A DNA stretch of 24,928 nt from CAVRZY01 sp963725415 (GTDB lineage Bacteria; Acidobacteriota; Terriglobia; Bryobacterales; Bryobacteraceae): assembly GCA_963725415.1 (NCBI GenBank), contig CAVRZY010000145.1, forward strand, positions 1 to 24,928, written 5' to 3'. The notes beneath the pieces are model-generated. The model was not told where the DNA came from. It saw only the letters and a list, made by a program, of their open reading frames with translations, and ran no database searches. The translations under genes were made by a program, and so were the position numbers. Below are positions 15,970 through 22,524 of this stretch, one piece after another. How positions within the stretch are numbered: position 1 is the stretch's first letter; each line of letters begins with the position of its first letter.

Positions 15970-16449
15970 TTATTCGTTGTAGGCCACGATGGCTTCAAAA
16001 AGATCACGGAAGCGCTCGTAGCCACGCGGGTCGTTCTTGCGGGTGACCTGGAGTAAGAGTTTCTCCAGCATGTCGAGGCTGCGCAGGGAGTGGCGCGCGA
16101 TGGTGTAGGCCAGCCGGGCCCGCAGCATCACGAAGTGGTGCTGGCGTTCGTTCTCCGGGGCGCGACAGGCCCGGCGCACCGAGTTGTACAGACGCCGCAA
16201 CTGGCTCTTGGTGCCGGAATCCATGTCGCGCATCCGGCTGACCACGCTGTGGGCCTGGTTGTCCAGGTACAGGCTGTCGGCGATGAGCTTGTCGAGATCG
16301 ATTTCGGGCGGGCCTTCCATGCGGCCGCGCTCGAAGCGGCGGTCCTCGCCTCGTCCGCCCGAGTCTCTGGGAGCGCCTTCGCGCGGGCCGCGGCCCTCGC
16401 GCTGAGGACGGCCTTCGCGATTCCTAGTTTCCTGCTGAACTTCGACCAT
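15970..16449 (-). CDS. csm2: Csm2, small subunit of the type III-A complex, with Arg/Gly-rich extension
   Basis: A 159-residue protein. Residues ~50-159 form the alpha-helical small-subunit domain typical of Csm2 (LIADSLYLDNQAHSVVSRMRDM; KSQLRRLYNSVRRA; HFVMLRARLAYTIARH; GYERFRDLFEAIVAYNE). Csm2 forms the inner filament against Csm3 and the target RNA. The first ~47 residues are an unusual low-complexity segment rich in Arg, Gly and Glu (REGRPQREGRGPREG and following), probably disordered and able to bind nucleic acid. The start lies 3 nt after the cas10 stop and 9 nt separate its stop from csm3, so it is inside the same transcript. Confidence 0.87.
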   Translation of the reverse strand: MVEVQQETRNREGRPQREGRGPREGAPRDSGGRGEDRRFERGRMEGPPEIDLDKLIADSLYLDNQAHSVVSRMRDMDSGTKSQLRRLYNSVRRACRAPENERQHHFVMLRARLAYTIARHSLRSLDMLEKLLLQVTRKNDPRGYERFRDLFEAIVAYNE

Positions 16450-16452
16450 GGT

Positions 16453-17922
16453 TTACACCTCGGTTAACAATCTTGCCCATTCCAGAGCCACCAACCCGGC
16501 CGGCCGGAGTTTGACCTGAGCGGCGCCTTTGCCCATCATCTCATTGGAGAGATGGGCGCGCAGCTTCTGATGCTCGCGATCTTTGGCGCCGGCAAGCACG
16601 CGGTTGAGGCGGCGCTGGAAACGCCAGGGCTTATCGAAACGGTTCTCGGTTCCTGCGGCCCAGGCCGGACCGCCTTTGCGGTAGAAGGCGCTGAGCTCGT
16701 TCAGGAACTGGCGGGAGGAGCCAAACTCGGTCACCATGCGCGCCAGGGTGTCCTTCAATTCGGCCGCGTCGGCCAACTGGCGCCACTCCAGAGTGCGGCT
16801 CAAGACGAAAATGCAATCCTTATCAGCGGCTTTGGCCAGCTCCAGACGCTGGCCAGCGTCGGCGTAGATCGAGACCAGAGGCGTCTCTGGCTCGGGGGCC
16901 AGGGCGAGCGCCATGGTGATGGTCTTGCCTTCCGGCCCCGGAAAGTCCTTCAGGTTCTCCTCAGTGAAACGATGGAAGAGACGCTGCATTTCGCGGGCCA
17001 GAGGGAGGAGCGCATCCCAGGCGCCATAGACGGCGAAATCGTCACCACCCGAGTAAAGGATGGTGACCTTGCGCCAGAACTCGGGCTGGGAGCAGAGCAC
17101 CTCGAGTTCTCCGGCGAAGAACTGCTTGTAGAGCACCGACAGACGGACGTGCTCCTCGATGGTCTGGGCGCGGCGCAGGCGGATGCGGAAGCTGTCCACA
17201 TCGCCGCGCAGGACGCCCCAGGCGCGGCGGCCCTCGGCGCGCGAGGCCAGCGTGGGCAGGTCGGCGGGGCACCCGCCATCGTCGCTGGGGGCGGCGTGGC
17301 GGGCCAGGGGGATGTCGTCGGCGGCCCGGCCAGGCACCAGGCTCCAGGTGTGTTTGCCGGGTCCCAGCAGGATGCGGGCCGGCCGCTCCGGCCACCAGCC
17401 GGCACTCTCGGCCTGCCACAGGTTGGGGCCCAGTTCCTCGCTGAAATAGCCGTCCGGAGTGACCGGGGCGGGCTCGGTGAAGGGCTCGAAGGCTTCCGAG
17501 TTCAGGAAGGCGGCGGACGCCCCCAGCTTGCGCTGCAACTCGTCGGCCAGCCGCTTGCGCACCACGCTCCAGTCCCCCAGGTTCTCGGTGAAGGCCCACA
17601 GCAGCTTGAGCCGGCCGCCGCTCAACTTCTCGATCTCGTCCCCGGCGTTCCTCAAGAACTCGCTCGCCGCCGGCCGGGCTTCGCTGGGCAGCACCAGCAG
17701 GAACTGCCCCCCGCCGCTGGAGCCCAGCAGGACGCGCGCCAAACCGAATTCAGTCAGCAACGCGCGCGGCAGCACCTCGCTCAACAGCGTGACCCAGTGG
17801 GAGCGGCCCACCAGCAGCATCTCGGGCCTGGAGGGAGAGTCGTCTTGGCAGACCTGCGCGGTTGACAACAAGAATTCTTCTATGCCCAACAGCTTGCCGT
17901 ATAGAAGAATTTGCACAGACAT
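16453..17922 (-). CDS. csm1: Cas10/Csm1 without HD domain, GGDD cyclase motif intact
   Basis: A 489-residue large subunit of a type III-A complex. The first palm-like domain is near SSGGGQFLLVLPS (68-80). The second palm carries GVLRGDVDSF (about 236-245) and the cyclase motif YSGGDDFAVYG with GGDD at 292-295, so it should make cyclic oligoadenylate when target RNA binds. Typical Csm1 proteins are ~750-850 residues and start with an HD nuclease domain. Here the chain begins directly with the palm-side region, and no H-D pair, zinc-binding CxxC pair or upstream remnant is seen. The C-terminal part (DKPWRFQRRLNRVLAGAKDREHQKLRAHLSNEM) resembles the helical D4 domain. It is the first gene of the csm operon, starting 87 nt after higA. 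Confidence 0.88.
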   Translation of the reverse strand: MSVQILLYGKLLGIEEFLLSTAQVCQDDSPSRPEMLLVGRSHWVTLLSEVLPRALLTEFGLARVLLGSSGGGQFLLVLPSEARPAASEFLRNAGDEIEKLSGGRLKLLWAFTENLGDWSVVRKRLADELQRKLGASAAFLNSEAFEPFTEPAPVTPDGYFSEELGPNLWQAESAGWWPERPARILLGPGKHTWSLVPGRAADDIPLARHAAPSDDGGCPADLPTLASRAEGRRAWGVLRGDVDSFRIRLRRAQTIEEHVRLSVLYKQFFAGELEVLCSQPEFWRKVTILYSGGDDFAVYGAWDALLPLAREMQRLFHRFTEENLKDFPGPEGKTITMALALAPEPETPLVSIYADAGQRLELAKAADKDCIFVLSRTLEWRQLADAAELKDTLARMVTEFGSSRQFLNELSAFYRKGGPAWAAGTENRFDKPWRFQRRLNRVLAGAKDREHQKLRAHLSNEMMGKGAAQVKLRPAGLVALEWARLLTEV

Positions 17923-17949
17923 GAAACGCGAGACCCTTCGGAATGGCTT

Positions 17950-17955
17950 AGTCTA
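17950..17955 (-). promoter_or_regulatory. Candidate -10 box for the csm operon
   Basis: The minus strand reads TGGTAGACT here, an extended -10 (TGn plus TAGACT) about 28 nt before the Csm1 start codon. It lies between the terminator-like hairpin behind higA and csm1. No good -35 is present. It is the only plausible promoter I see in the 87-nt gap. Confidence 0.28.
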
Positions 17956-17980
17956 CCACAGCGGGAAGGGGGAAACTACA

Positions 17981-18000
17981 GCGGGGCCGGCGGGCCCCGC
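17981..18000 (-). terminator. Terminator-like hairpin between higA and csm1
   Basis: Perfect 8-bp arms GCGGGGCC/GGCCCCGC around a GGCG loop, followed on the minus strand by TGTAGTTT. It starts 9 nt after the higA stop codon. The stem is strong but the U tract is poor, so it may only attenuate. It suggests csm1 is transcribed at least partly from its own promoter. Confidence 0.45.
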
Positions 18001-18009
18001 GGGACGCGA

Positions 18010-18324
18010 TCAGGCGGCATCCCGCCTGGGATGCACCTGGCGCTTGATCTCCCTGATTGAGGAGCGCTCCGCCACCTCCAGCTCGTAAGCCGCCTGAAGG
18101 TTCAGCCAGACCTGAGCGGAGGTCCCCAGATACCGGCCCAGGCGAAGAGCGGTGTCGGCGGTAATGCTCCGCCGTCCGTTTACGATTTCGTTGAGCCGGC
18201 TGACTGGCACCCGCAGTTCAAGCGCCAGCCGGTTAACGCTCATACCCAACGGTCTGAGCACGTCTTCTTTGATGATTTCTCCAGGATGAATGGGAGGCAG
18301 CAACTCCTTCTCACTGACCGGCAT
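18010..18324 (-). CDS. higA: HigA-family antitoxin (XRE helix-turn-helix), orphan
   Basis: A 104-residue protein with the typical HigA start PIHPGEIIKEDVLRPLGMSVNRLALELRVP and the HTH continuation VSRLNEIVNGRRSITADTALRLGRYLGTSAQVWLNLQAAYELEVAE. HigA proteins neutralise the HigB mRNA interferase and repress their own promoter through the HTH. GGGGG sits about 6 nt before the ATG, just after the stop of the higB remnant. With its toxin truncated it can no longer work as a toxin-antitoxin pair in situ. It may persist as a stand-alone repressor or act against a HigB elsewhere. It lies immediately upstream of the csm operon on the same strand. Confidence 0.88.
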   Translation of the reverse strand: MPVSEKELLPPIHPGEIIKEDVLRPLGMSVNRLALELRVPVSRLNEIVNGRRSITADTALRLGRYLGTSAQVWLNLQAAYELEVAERSSIREIKRQVHPRRDAA

Positions 18325-18334
18325 ACTTACCCCC

Positions 18335-18425
18335 TTAATGGTAGTTCACAATTTCCACGTCGTGCGCGTTGTTCTCTCGCCAGACGAAGCAGACCCGCCA
18401 CCGACCCTGGCTGCTTGGGCCGCTG
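18335..18425 (-). pseudogene. higB: Truncated HigB toxin, C-terminal remnant
   Basis: Reading the minus strand in frame to the TAA at 18335-18337 gives QGRWRVCFVWRENNAHDVEI followed by VNYH and stop. This closely resembles the C-terminal end of HigB/RelE-family toxins (QWRICFxW...DVEIxDYH). It ends 10 nt before the higA ATG, the usual higBA arrangement. Upstream of the QGRWR segment the frame no longer looks like HigB, and within a few codons it runs into the stop of the DUF885 gene at 18429. The ~60 N-terminal residues of the toxin are therefore missing. No start codon precedes the fragment in a useful position. Confidence 0.75.
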
Positions 18426-18428
18426 TCG

Positions 18429-20174
18429 CTACTGCCCCACCCCCAGCAATCGGGCCAGCACCGGCAGGGGCACGGCGCCGGTCTTCAGGGCGCGTTCGTT
18501 GAACTCCGCTACCCGGAATTCGGCGCCCTTCGATTTCTGGTACTGCTCGCGCAGGCGCTGCCAGTCGCGCCAGCCAACATAGTAAGTGGGTAGCTGGCAG
18601 GAGGAGAGCTTTGCCCGGCGCAGTTTGGCGGTGGCTTCTTCGGTTTCCTGAAAGGTGTCTTTGATCATCAGGTCGAGCGCCTGCTGGTCGGTCATGCCCA
18701 AAGTATGCAGGCGGATGTCCAGGATGACGTTGCCGATCACGCGCAACTCCTCTTTCTGGAACGTGAGGCGGAGTTCGGGAGCGTTGTCGAGGAAGCCGGC
18801 CTCCAGCAGCGTCTCAGTGGCGTACTGGGCCCAGCCCTCCACGTAAGGCCCGTTGCCGAGCACCGCGCGCACCACGCGGCGGGCCTTGGGTTGAACGTCG
18901 TTGGCGTATTCGAATTGCACGTAATGGCCGGGCATGGCCTCGTGGATGGTGAGCAGCTTGAGCTTGTAGAAATTGTATTCCCGGAGCTTGGAGGAGATGC
19001 GCTGCTTGGGCCAGTCTTTGGGAATGGGGGTGACCCAGTAGAAGGCGCCGAGCTGGGGCTCCAGCGCGGGTGCGGACATGAAGCCGCCCACGGCGTAGAT
19101 GCCGCGCACGAACTCGGGGGTGGGAATAACGCTAAGGTTGTCGCGTGGCGGCAGAGCCAGCAGATTGCGGGAGCGGACAAAGGCGCGGGCCTCTTCCAAA
19201 TCGCGCTTGGCGTCGCCCATGTAGGTATCCGGCGTAGCGTGACGGTCAGCGATGCGGGCCAACGTTTCCCCAATCAGCACGTTCTGGTCAGCGTGATCCG
19301 GATGAGCCGGATACCACTTGCGGTGAAGGGGTAGGGCGAGCTGATACATCTTCTCGCGCACACTCTTGAGGTCGGCCTCGGCCGAGGCCAATACCTGCTC
19401 GGGGGCGCGGCCGGTGCCGAGCGCGTAGCGGAACTTCAAGGGATAGGTTTCCCTGCCCAGACGCCAATCGCTGGTTCGCGCGGCCAGTTCATTCTTGAGA
19501 TAGGCATTAAGAGCGCGCAGAGCCTCCAGGGCGCCGGCGGCGGCGCGGTCGTACGCGGCGCGCTGCGGCTCGGGCACTGTGCCGCGGATGGTCTTGTCGA
19601 TGAGGCGGATGTTGCCGTCGTTCTCCTCGATGGCCACGGTGATCCAGATTTCGGGAGAGTCAGCCAGGTTCTTCTTAGCCTGCTCCAGGAAGGCGGGCCC
19701 CTTCTCCAGGCGCGCGATGATGTGACGAACCCGTTCCTCCAGCGGCGCATACTCGAGCACGTGGGGTTGGAAGAGAGCGTTCCCTAGAAGCTCGACGTAG
19801 AAAGTGGGGTTGTGGCGATAACTCTGAATCCGCTCGAGCTCCAGCAGCGCCAGCGCAATCTGATCGCTGACGATGTCGTAGTCGGCGCGGTCCTCGGAAC
19901 TGAGTTGGTCCGGCGCCAGCTTCGAGAGGCGCTCCTGGAATTGGCGATAGAAGCGGCGCTGGGCCTCAAGCGCGGCCGGGCTGAGGTCGTCCAGCAGCTC
20001 GTCCAGGTTCTTGCCCTGATGGCGATGGTAGCCGACCCCGGTGGCGGAGACCGGCGAGAAGGCCAAGCTTGAGTACACAAACTCCTCGGCCAGCGGCAGA
20101 AAGCTCTCCTGCTTCCGGGGAGCGCAGCCGAGGAAGGTGAATAACAGGGGGAACAGCCAGCAGCTCTTGCCCAT
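18429..20174 (-). CDS. DUF885 family putative metallopeptidase, lipoprotein
   Basis: A 581-residue protein. The N-terminus MGKSCWLFPLLFTFLGC ends in a lipobox-like FLGC (Cys 17), so it is probably membrane-anchored outside the cytoplasm. The body is mostly helical and matches DUF885 proteins: an N-terminal SATGVGYHRHQGKNLDELLDDLSP segment, the zinc-binding TIHEAMPGHYVQFEYAN with HEAMPGH at residues 411-417, YVEGWAQYATETLLE, and IRLHTLGMTDQQALDLMIKDTFQ near the C-terminus. HExxxGH is the putative catalytic metal site. The family is annotated as metallo-carboxypeptidase-like, with few members characterised. The gene ends a few bases from the truncated higB, so whatever removed the toxin's 5' part joined it here. 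Confidence 0.85.
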   Translation of the reverse strand: MGKSCWLFPLLFTFLGCAPRKQESFLPLAEEFVYSSLAFSPVSATGVGYHRHQGKNLDELLDDLSPAALEAQRRFYRQFQERLSKLAPDQLSSEDRADYDIVSDQIALALLELERIQSYRHNPTFYVELLGNALFQPHVLEYAPLEERVRHIIARLEKGPAFLEQAKKNLADSPEIWITVAIEENDGNIRLIDKTIRGTVPEPQRAAYDRAAAGALEALRALNAYLKNELAARTSDWRLGRETYPLKFRYALGTGRAPEQVLASAEADLKSVREKMYQLALPLHRKWYPAHPDHADQNVLIGETLARIADRHATPDTYMGDAKRDLEEARAFVRSRNLLALPPRDNLSVIPTPEFVRGIYAVGGFMSAPALEPQLGAFYWVTPIPKDWPKQRISSKLREYNFYKLKLLTIHEAMPGHYVQFEYANDVQPKARRVVRAVLGNGPYVEGWAQYATETLLEAGFLDNAPELRLTFQKEELRVIGNVILDIRLHTLGMTDQQALDLMIKDTFQETEEATAKLRRAKLSSCQLPTYYVGWRDWQRLREQYQKSKGAEFRVAEFNERALKTGAVPLPVLARLLGVGQ

Positions 20175-20226
20175 GAACTGAATTCTAGCCTGTCAAGGCG
20201 GCCTGTGGCCCGGGCAAGGGGAACCC

Positions 20227-21111
20227 TCACCCCTCCGCCCCGCCCTTGACCAGCTCCAGGAAGGCCTTGGCGGCGTGACTGAGGGCGCGGCGGGCGGGGT
20301 GGATCAGGCGGATGTTGCGGTCCACGTGCAGCTCCTTCACGTCCACCTCGCAGAGCAGCTTCTGGCGGATCTCCTGCTCCACGCACATGCGGGGCAGGAA
20401 GGCCACGCCTTCGTTGCGCTGCACCATGCGGCGGATGGATTCGACGGTGGGCATCTCGACATCCATGTTCAGGGGCACCTTGTGGCGCTGGAACTCGCGC
20501 AGCACGGTCTCGCGGTAGGGCGAGACCACGTTGTGGGCGATGAAGGTCTCCATGCCCAGCTCGGTGATCGAAACGGACTTGCGCGGCGCGAAGCGATGCT
20601 TGGGCGAGACCACGAAGGCCAGGTGGTCCCGGTAAATGACGCTAAGCACCAGGCGTTCGTCGCCCGGATCGTAGCTGATCACCCCCAGCTCCAGGTCCCC
20701 GTCCAGCAACTGGGCCGGGATCTTCGAGGACAGGCAGCGCCGCACCTGCACCTTCACCTTCGGATAGAGCCGCCGGTACTGCTCGATGTGCTGCAACAGG
20801 TACAGCGTGGTGGACTCGTTGGCCCCGATCACCAGGCGCCCCGCCGCATTGTCCCGCAGCTCGGCCAGCGAGTTCTCCAAGTCCTGCCGCAGGTTCTCGA
20901 ACCGCCGCGCGTACTCGGCCACGATGCGCCCGGCGTCGGTCAGCAGCAGCTCACGGCCGGAACGGTCGATGAGCCTCTCCCCGAGCTCGTTCTCCAGGCG
21001 CTGGACGGCCAGCGAGACGGCGGGCTGAGTGCGCAGCAACTTCTCGCCGGCCCGCGAAAAGCTCTTCTCGGTAGCCACGGTCAGGAAAGTCTGCAACAAG
21101 TACAGTTCCAC
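20227..21111 (-). CDS. LysR-family transcriptional regulator divergent from leuA
   Basis: A 294-residue LysR protein. The winged HTH is at residues 1-60 (LYLLQTFLTVATEKSFSRAGEKLLRTQPAVSLAVQRLENELGERL), then a linker helix and a periplasmic-binding-like effector domain from about residue 90 (GRLVIGANESTTLYLLQHI; LLDGDLELGVISYDPGDERL; HLAFVVSPKHRF; RRMVQRNEGVAFLPRMCVE). The start is a GTG, with AGGAG 12 nt upstream. It is divergent from leuA across a 180-nt gap that holds two dyad sequences, so regulation of the leu genes is a reasonable inference. The effector is unknown; LysR regulators of leucine genes in other bacteria respond to alpha-isopropylmalate. Confidence 0.88.
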   Translation of the reverse strand: MELYLLQTFLTVATEKSFSRAGEKLLRTQPAVSLAVQRLENELGERLIDRSGRELLLTDAGRIVAEYARRFENLRQDLENSLAELRDNAAGRLVIGANESTTLYLLQHIEQYRRLYPKVKVQVRRCLSSKIPAQLLDGDLELGVISYDPGDERLVLSVIYRDHLAFVVSPKHRFAPRKSVSITELGMETFIAHNVVSPYRETVLREFQRHKVPLNMDVEMPTVESIRRMVQRNEGVAFLPRMCVEQEIRQKLLCEVDVKELHVDRNIRLIHPARRALSHAAKAFLELVKGGAEG

Positions 21112-21154
21112 GCGGTTAATGGTCTCCTGTAGTCGGATTAAACCCCCTTATGTT

Positions 21155-21165
21155 ATCACAGTGAT
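21155..21165. promoter_or_regulatory. Candidate LysR operator dyad
   Basis: A perfect 11-bp dyad ATCAC-A-GTGAT lies mid-way between lysR and leuA, about 30 bp upstream of the leuA -35 box. That is the usual position of a LysR recognition site. A slightly shifted T-N11-A (21156-21168) overlaps it. The assignment to this regulator is positional inference. Confidence 0.45.
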
Positions 21166-21191
21166 TTATTGGGCGCAAGAAAATTATAAAT

Positions 21192-21220
21192 TTGTCAAAT
21201 TCAGTGGCCATAGCGATAAT
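21192..21220 (+). promoter_or_regulatory. leuA promoter
   Basis: TTGTCA (21192-21197) is separated by exactly 17 bp from GATAAT (21215-21220), each 5/6 to the sigma-70 consensus. The predicted start near 21227 leaves a 65-nt leader before the leuA ATG. It is the best promoter seen in the window. Confidence 0.6.
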
Positions 21221-21225
21221 GGCCA
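21205..21225. promoter_or_regulatory. Inverted repeat overlapping the leuA -10 box
   Basis: Perfect 7-bp arms TGGCCAT/ATGGCCA around AGCGATA enclose the -10 hexamer of the leuA promoter. A protein bound here would block polymerase, so it is a candidate repressor operator. It differs from the dyad at 21155-21165, so two sites or two regulators are possible. Confidence 0.45.
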
Positions 21226-21291
21226 ATGTGTCCGGCAGGCGGAGAAACAGGCCGGCTGCCGGATCGAGCAGCCAGAGCGCGGGCGGAGTAG

Positions 21292-22455
21292 ATGAACAAT
21301 CGCGTTTACATTTTCGACACCACGCTGCGGGACGGCGAACAGTCGCCCGGATGCAGCATGACGGTACGGGAAAAAGTGCGCATGGCGCACAAGCTGATCG
21401 AGTTAGGAGTCGATATCCTGGAGGCCGGTTTCCCGATCGCCTCGCAGGGAGATTTTGAAGCGGTCGATGCGATCAGCCGCGAGTTCCCGGGGGCGCGGGT
21501 GGCGGCACTCGCCAGAGCCTGCACCCTAGATGTCGAACGGGCCGCCCGCGCTCTGGAACATGCCCAACAGCCTCGCATTCACACTTTCATCGCCACCAGC
21601 GATATCCATTTGAAGTACAAGCTGCGGAAAAGCCGCGAGCAGGTGCTGGCGGAGGCGGTGGCGGCAGTCGAGCTGTCGCGCCGCTACGTCGAGGACGTCG
21701 AGTTCTCGGCCGAGGATGCCACGCGGACGGATCCCGACTATCTGGAAGAGATCTCCAAAGCCACGGTGGCCGCAGGCGCGCAAACCGTCAATCTTCCGGA
21801 CACCGTGGGCTACTCGCTGCCCGAGGACTTCGGGCCGGTGATCGCGCGGGCAGCCAGGGCGCTGGGCGATTCGGCCATCGTCAGCGTGCACTGCCACGAC
21901 GATCTGGGCCTGGCGGTGGCCAACTCGATTGCCGGCGTGTGCGCCGGCGCCCGGCAGATCGAATGCACGGTGAACGGGATCGGCGAGCGGGCCGGGAATT
22001 GCGCGCTGGAGGAAGTGGTCATGATCATGAAGACCCGCCAGGACCGCCTGCCCTACCAGACCGGGATCGTGACCGAACAACTTTATCCGGCCAGCCAGTT
22101 GCTGGCCCAGCTCATCAGCTTCGGCCCGCAACCCAACAAAGCCATCGTGGGCAGCAACGCCTTCGCGCACGAAGCCGGGATTCACCAGGACGGCTTCCTG
22201 AAGGAGCGGACCACCTACGAGATCATGGACCCCAGGACGGTAGGGGTACCGGAAAGCAAGTTGATTCTGGGCAAGCACAGCGGGCGGCACGCACTGAACA
22301 AGCGCTGCCAGGACCTGGGCTTCTCACTGACCCGGGAAGAGCTGGATGCGGTGTACGAACGATTCACCACAGTTGCCGACCGGAAAAAGGGCGTGCTCAA
22401 CGAAGAGATCGCGGCCGTTGTCCGCGAGGTGGTCGGCGCTACAATGAGCCTGTAG
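21292..22455 (+). CDS. leuA: 2-isopropylmalate synthase, short form lacking the regulatory domain
   Basis: A 387-residue protein with the isopropylmalate/homocitrate synthase barrel: DTTLRDGEQSPG (residues 9-20), VEFSAEDATRTD, NLPDTVGY, the metal-binding HCHDDLGLAVANS (His 200, His 202) and NAFAHEAGIHQDG, plus the C-terminal helical subdomain KKGVLNEEIAAVVREV. It condenses acetyl-CoA with 2-ketoisovalerate, the first committed step of leucine synthesis. Standard LeuA has about 510 residues with a C-terminal leucine-binding domain; here the chain stops where that domain's linker would begin. Homocitrate or citramalate synthase share this fold, but leuB and leuC directly downstream support LeuA. 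GGAG lies 3 nt before the ATG. The stop codon falls inside the heptameric repeat that follows. Confidence 0.88.
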   Translation: MNNRVYIFDTTLRDGEQSPGCSMTVREKVRMAHKLIELGVDILEAGFPIASQGDFEAVDAISREFPGARVAALARACTLDVERAARALEHAQQPRIHTFIATSDIHLKYKLRKSREQVLAEAVAAVELSRRYVEDVEFSAEDATRTDPDYLEEISKATVAAGAQTVNLPDTVGYSLPEDFGPVIARAARALGDSAIVSVHCHDDLGLAVANSIAGVCAGARQIECTVNGIGERAGNCALEEVVMIMKTRQDRLPYQTGIVTEQLYPASQLLAQLISFGPQPNKAIVGSNAFAHEAGIHQDGFLKERTTYEIMDPRTVGVPESKLILGKHSGRHALNKRCQDLGFSLTREELDAVYERFTTVADRKKGVLNEEIAAVVREVVGATMSL

Positions 22456-22520
22456 CTTGTAGCCTGTAGCCTGTGGAACCCGCCCACGGGCTACGGACTA
22501 CAAGCCACAAGCTACAAGCT
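22447..22520. repeat. Inverted heptameric repeat array between leuA and leuB
   Basis: The left arm (22447-22474) is four 7-bp units of the form AGCCTGT or AGCTTGT. After an 11-nt loop, the right arm (22486-22520) is five units of the complementary form, running from ACGGGCT to ACAAGCT. The arms can pair over more than 25 bp with some mismatches. The leuA stop codon TAG is formed across the first and second units, and the leuB ATG begins 4 nt after the last unit. The array replaces any ordinary ribosome binding site before leuB. Confidence 0.85.
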
Positions 22521-22524
22521 CTCT

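Noticed and set aside
18010..18425. Functional higBA toxin-antitoxin pair
   Set aside because: Only the C-terminal ~30 codons of the toxin are present, without a start codon.
22447..22520. Simple Rho-independent terminator of leuA
   Set aside because: The arms could fold, but there is no U tract, the leuB ATG follows at once, and the 7-bp periodicity is better described as a heptameric repeat array.
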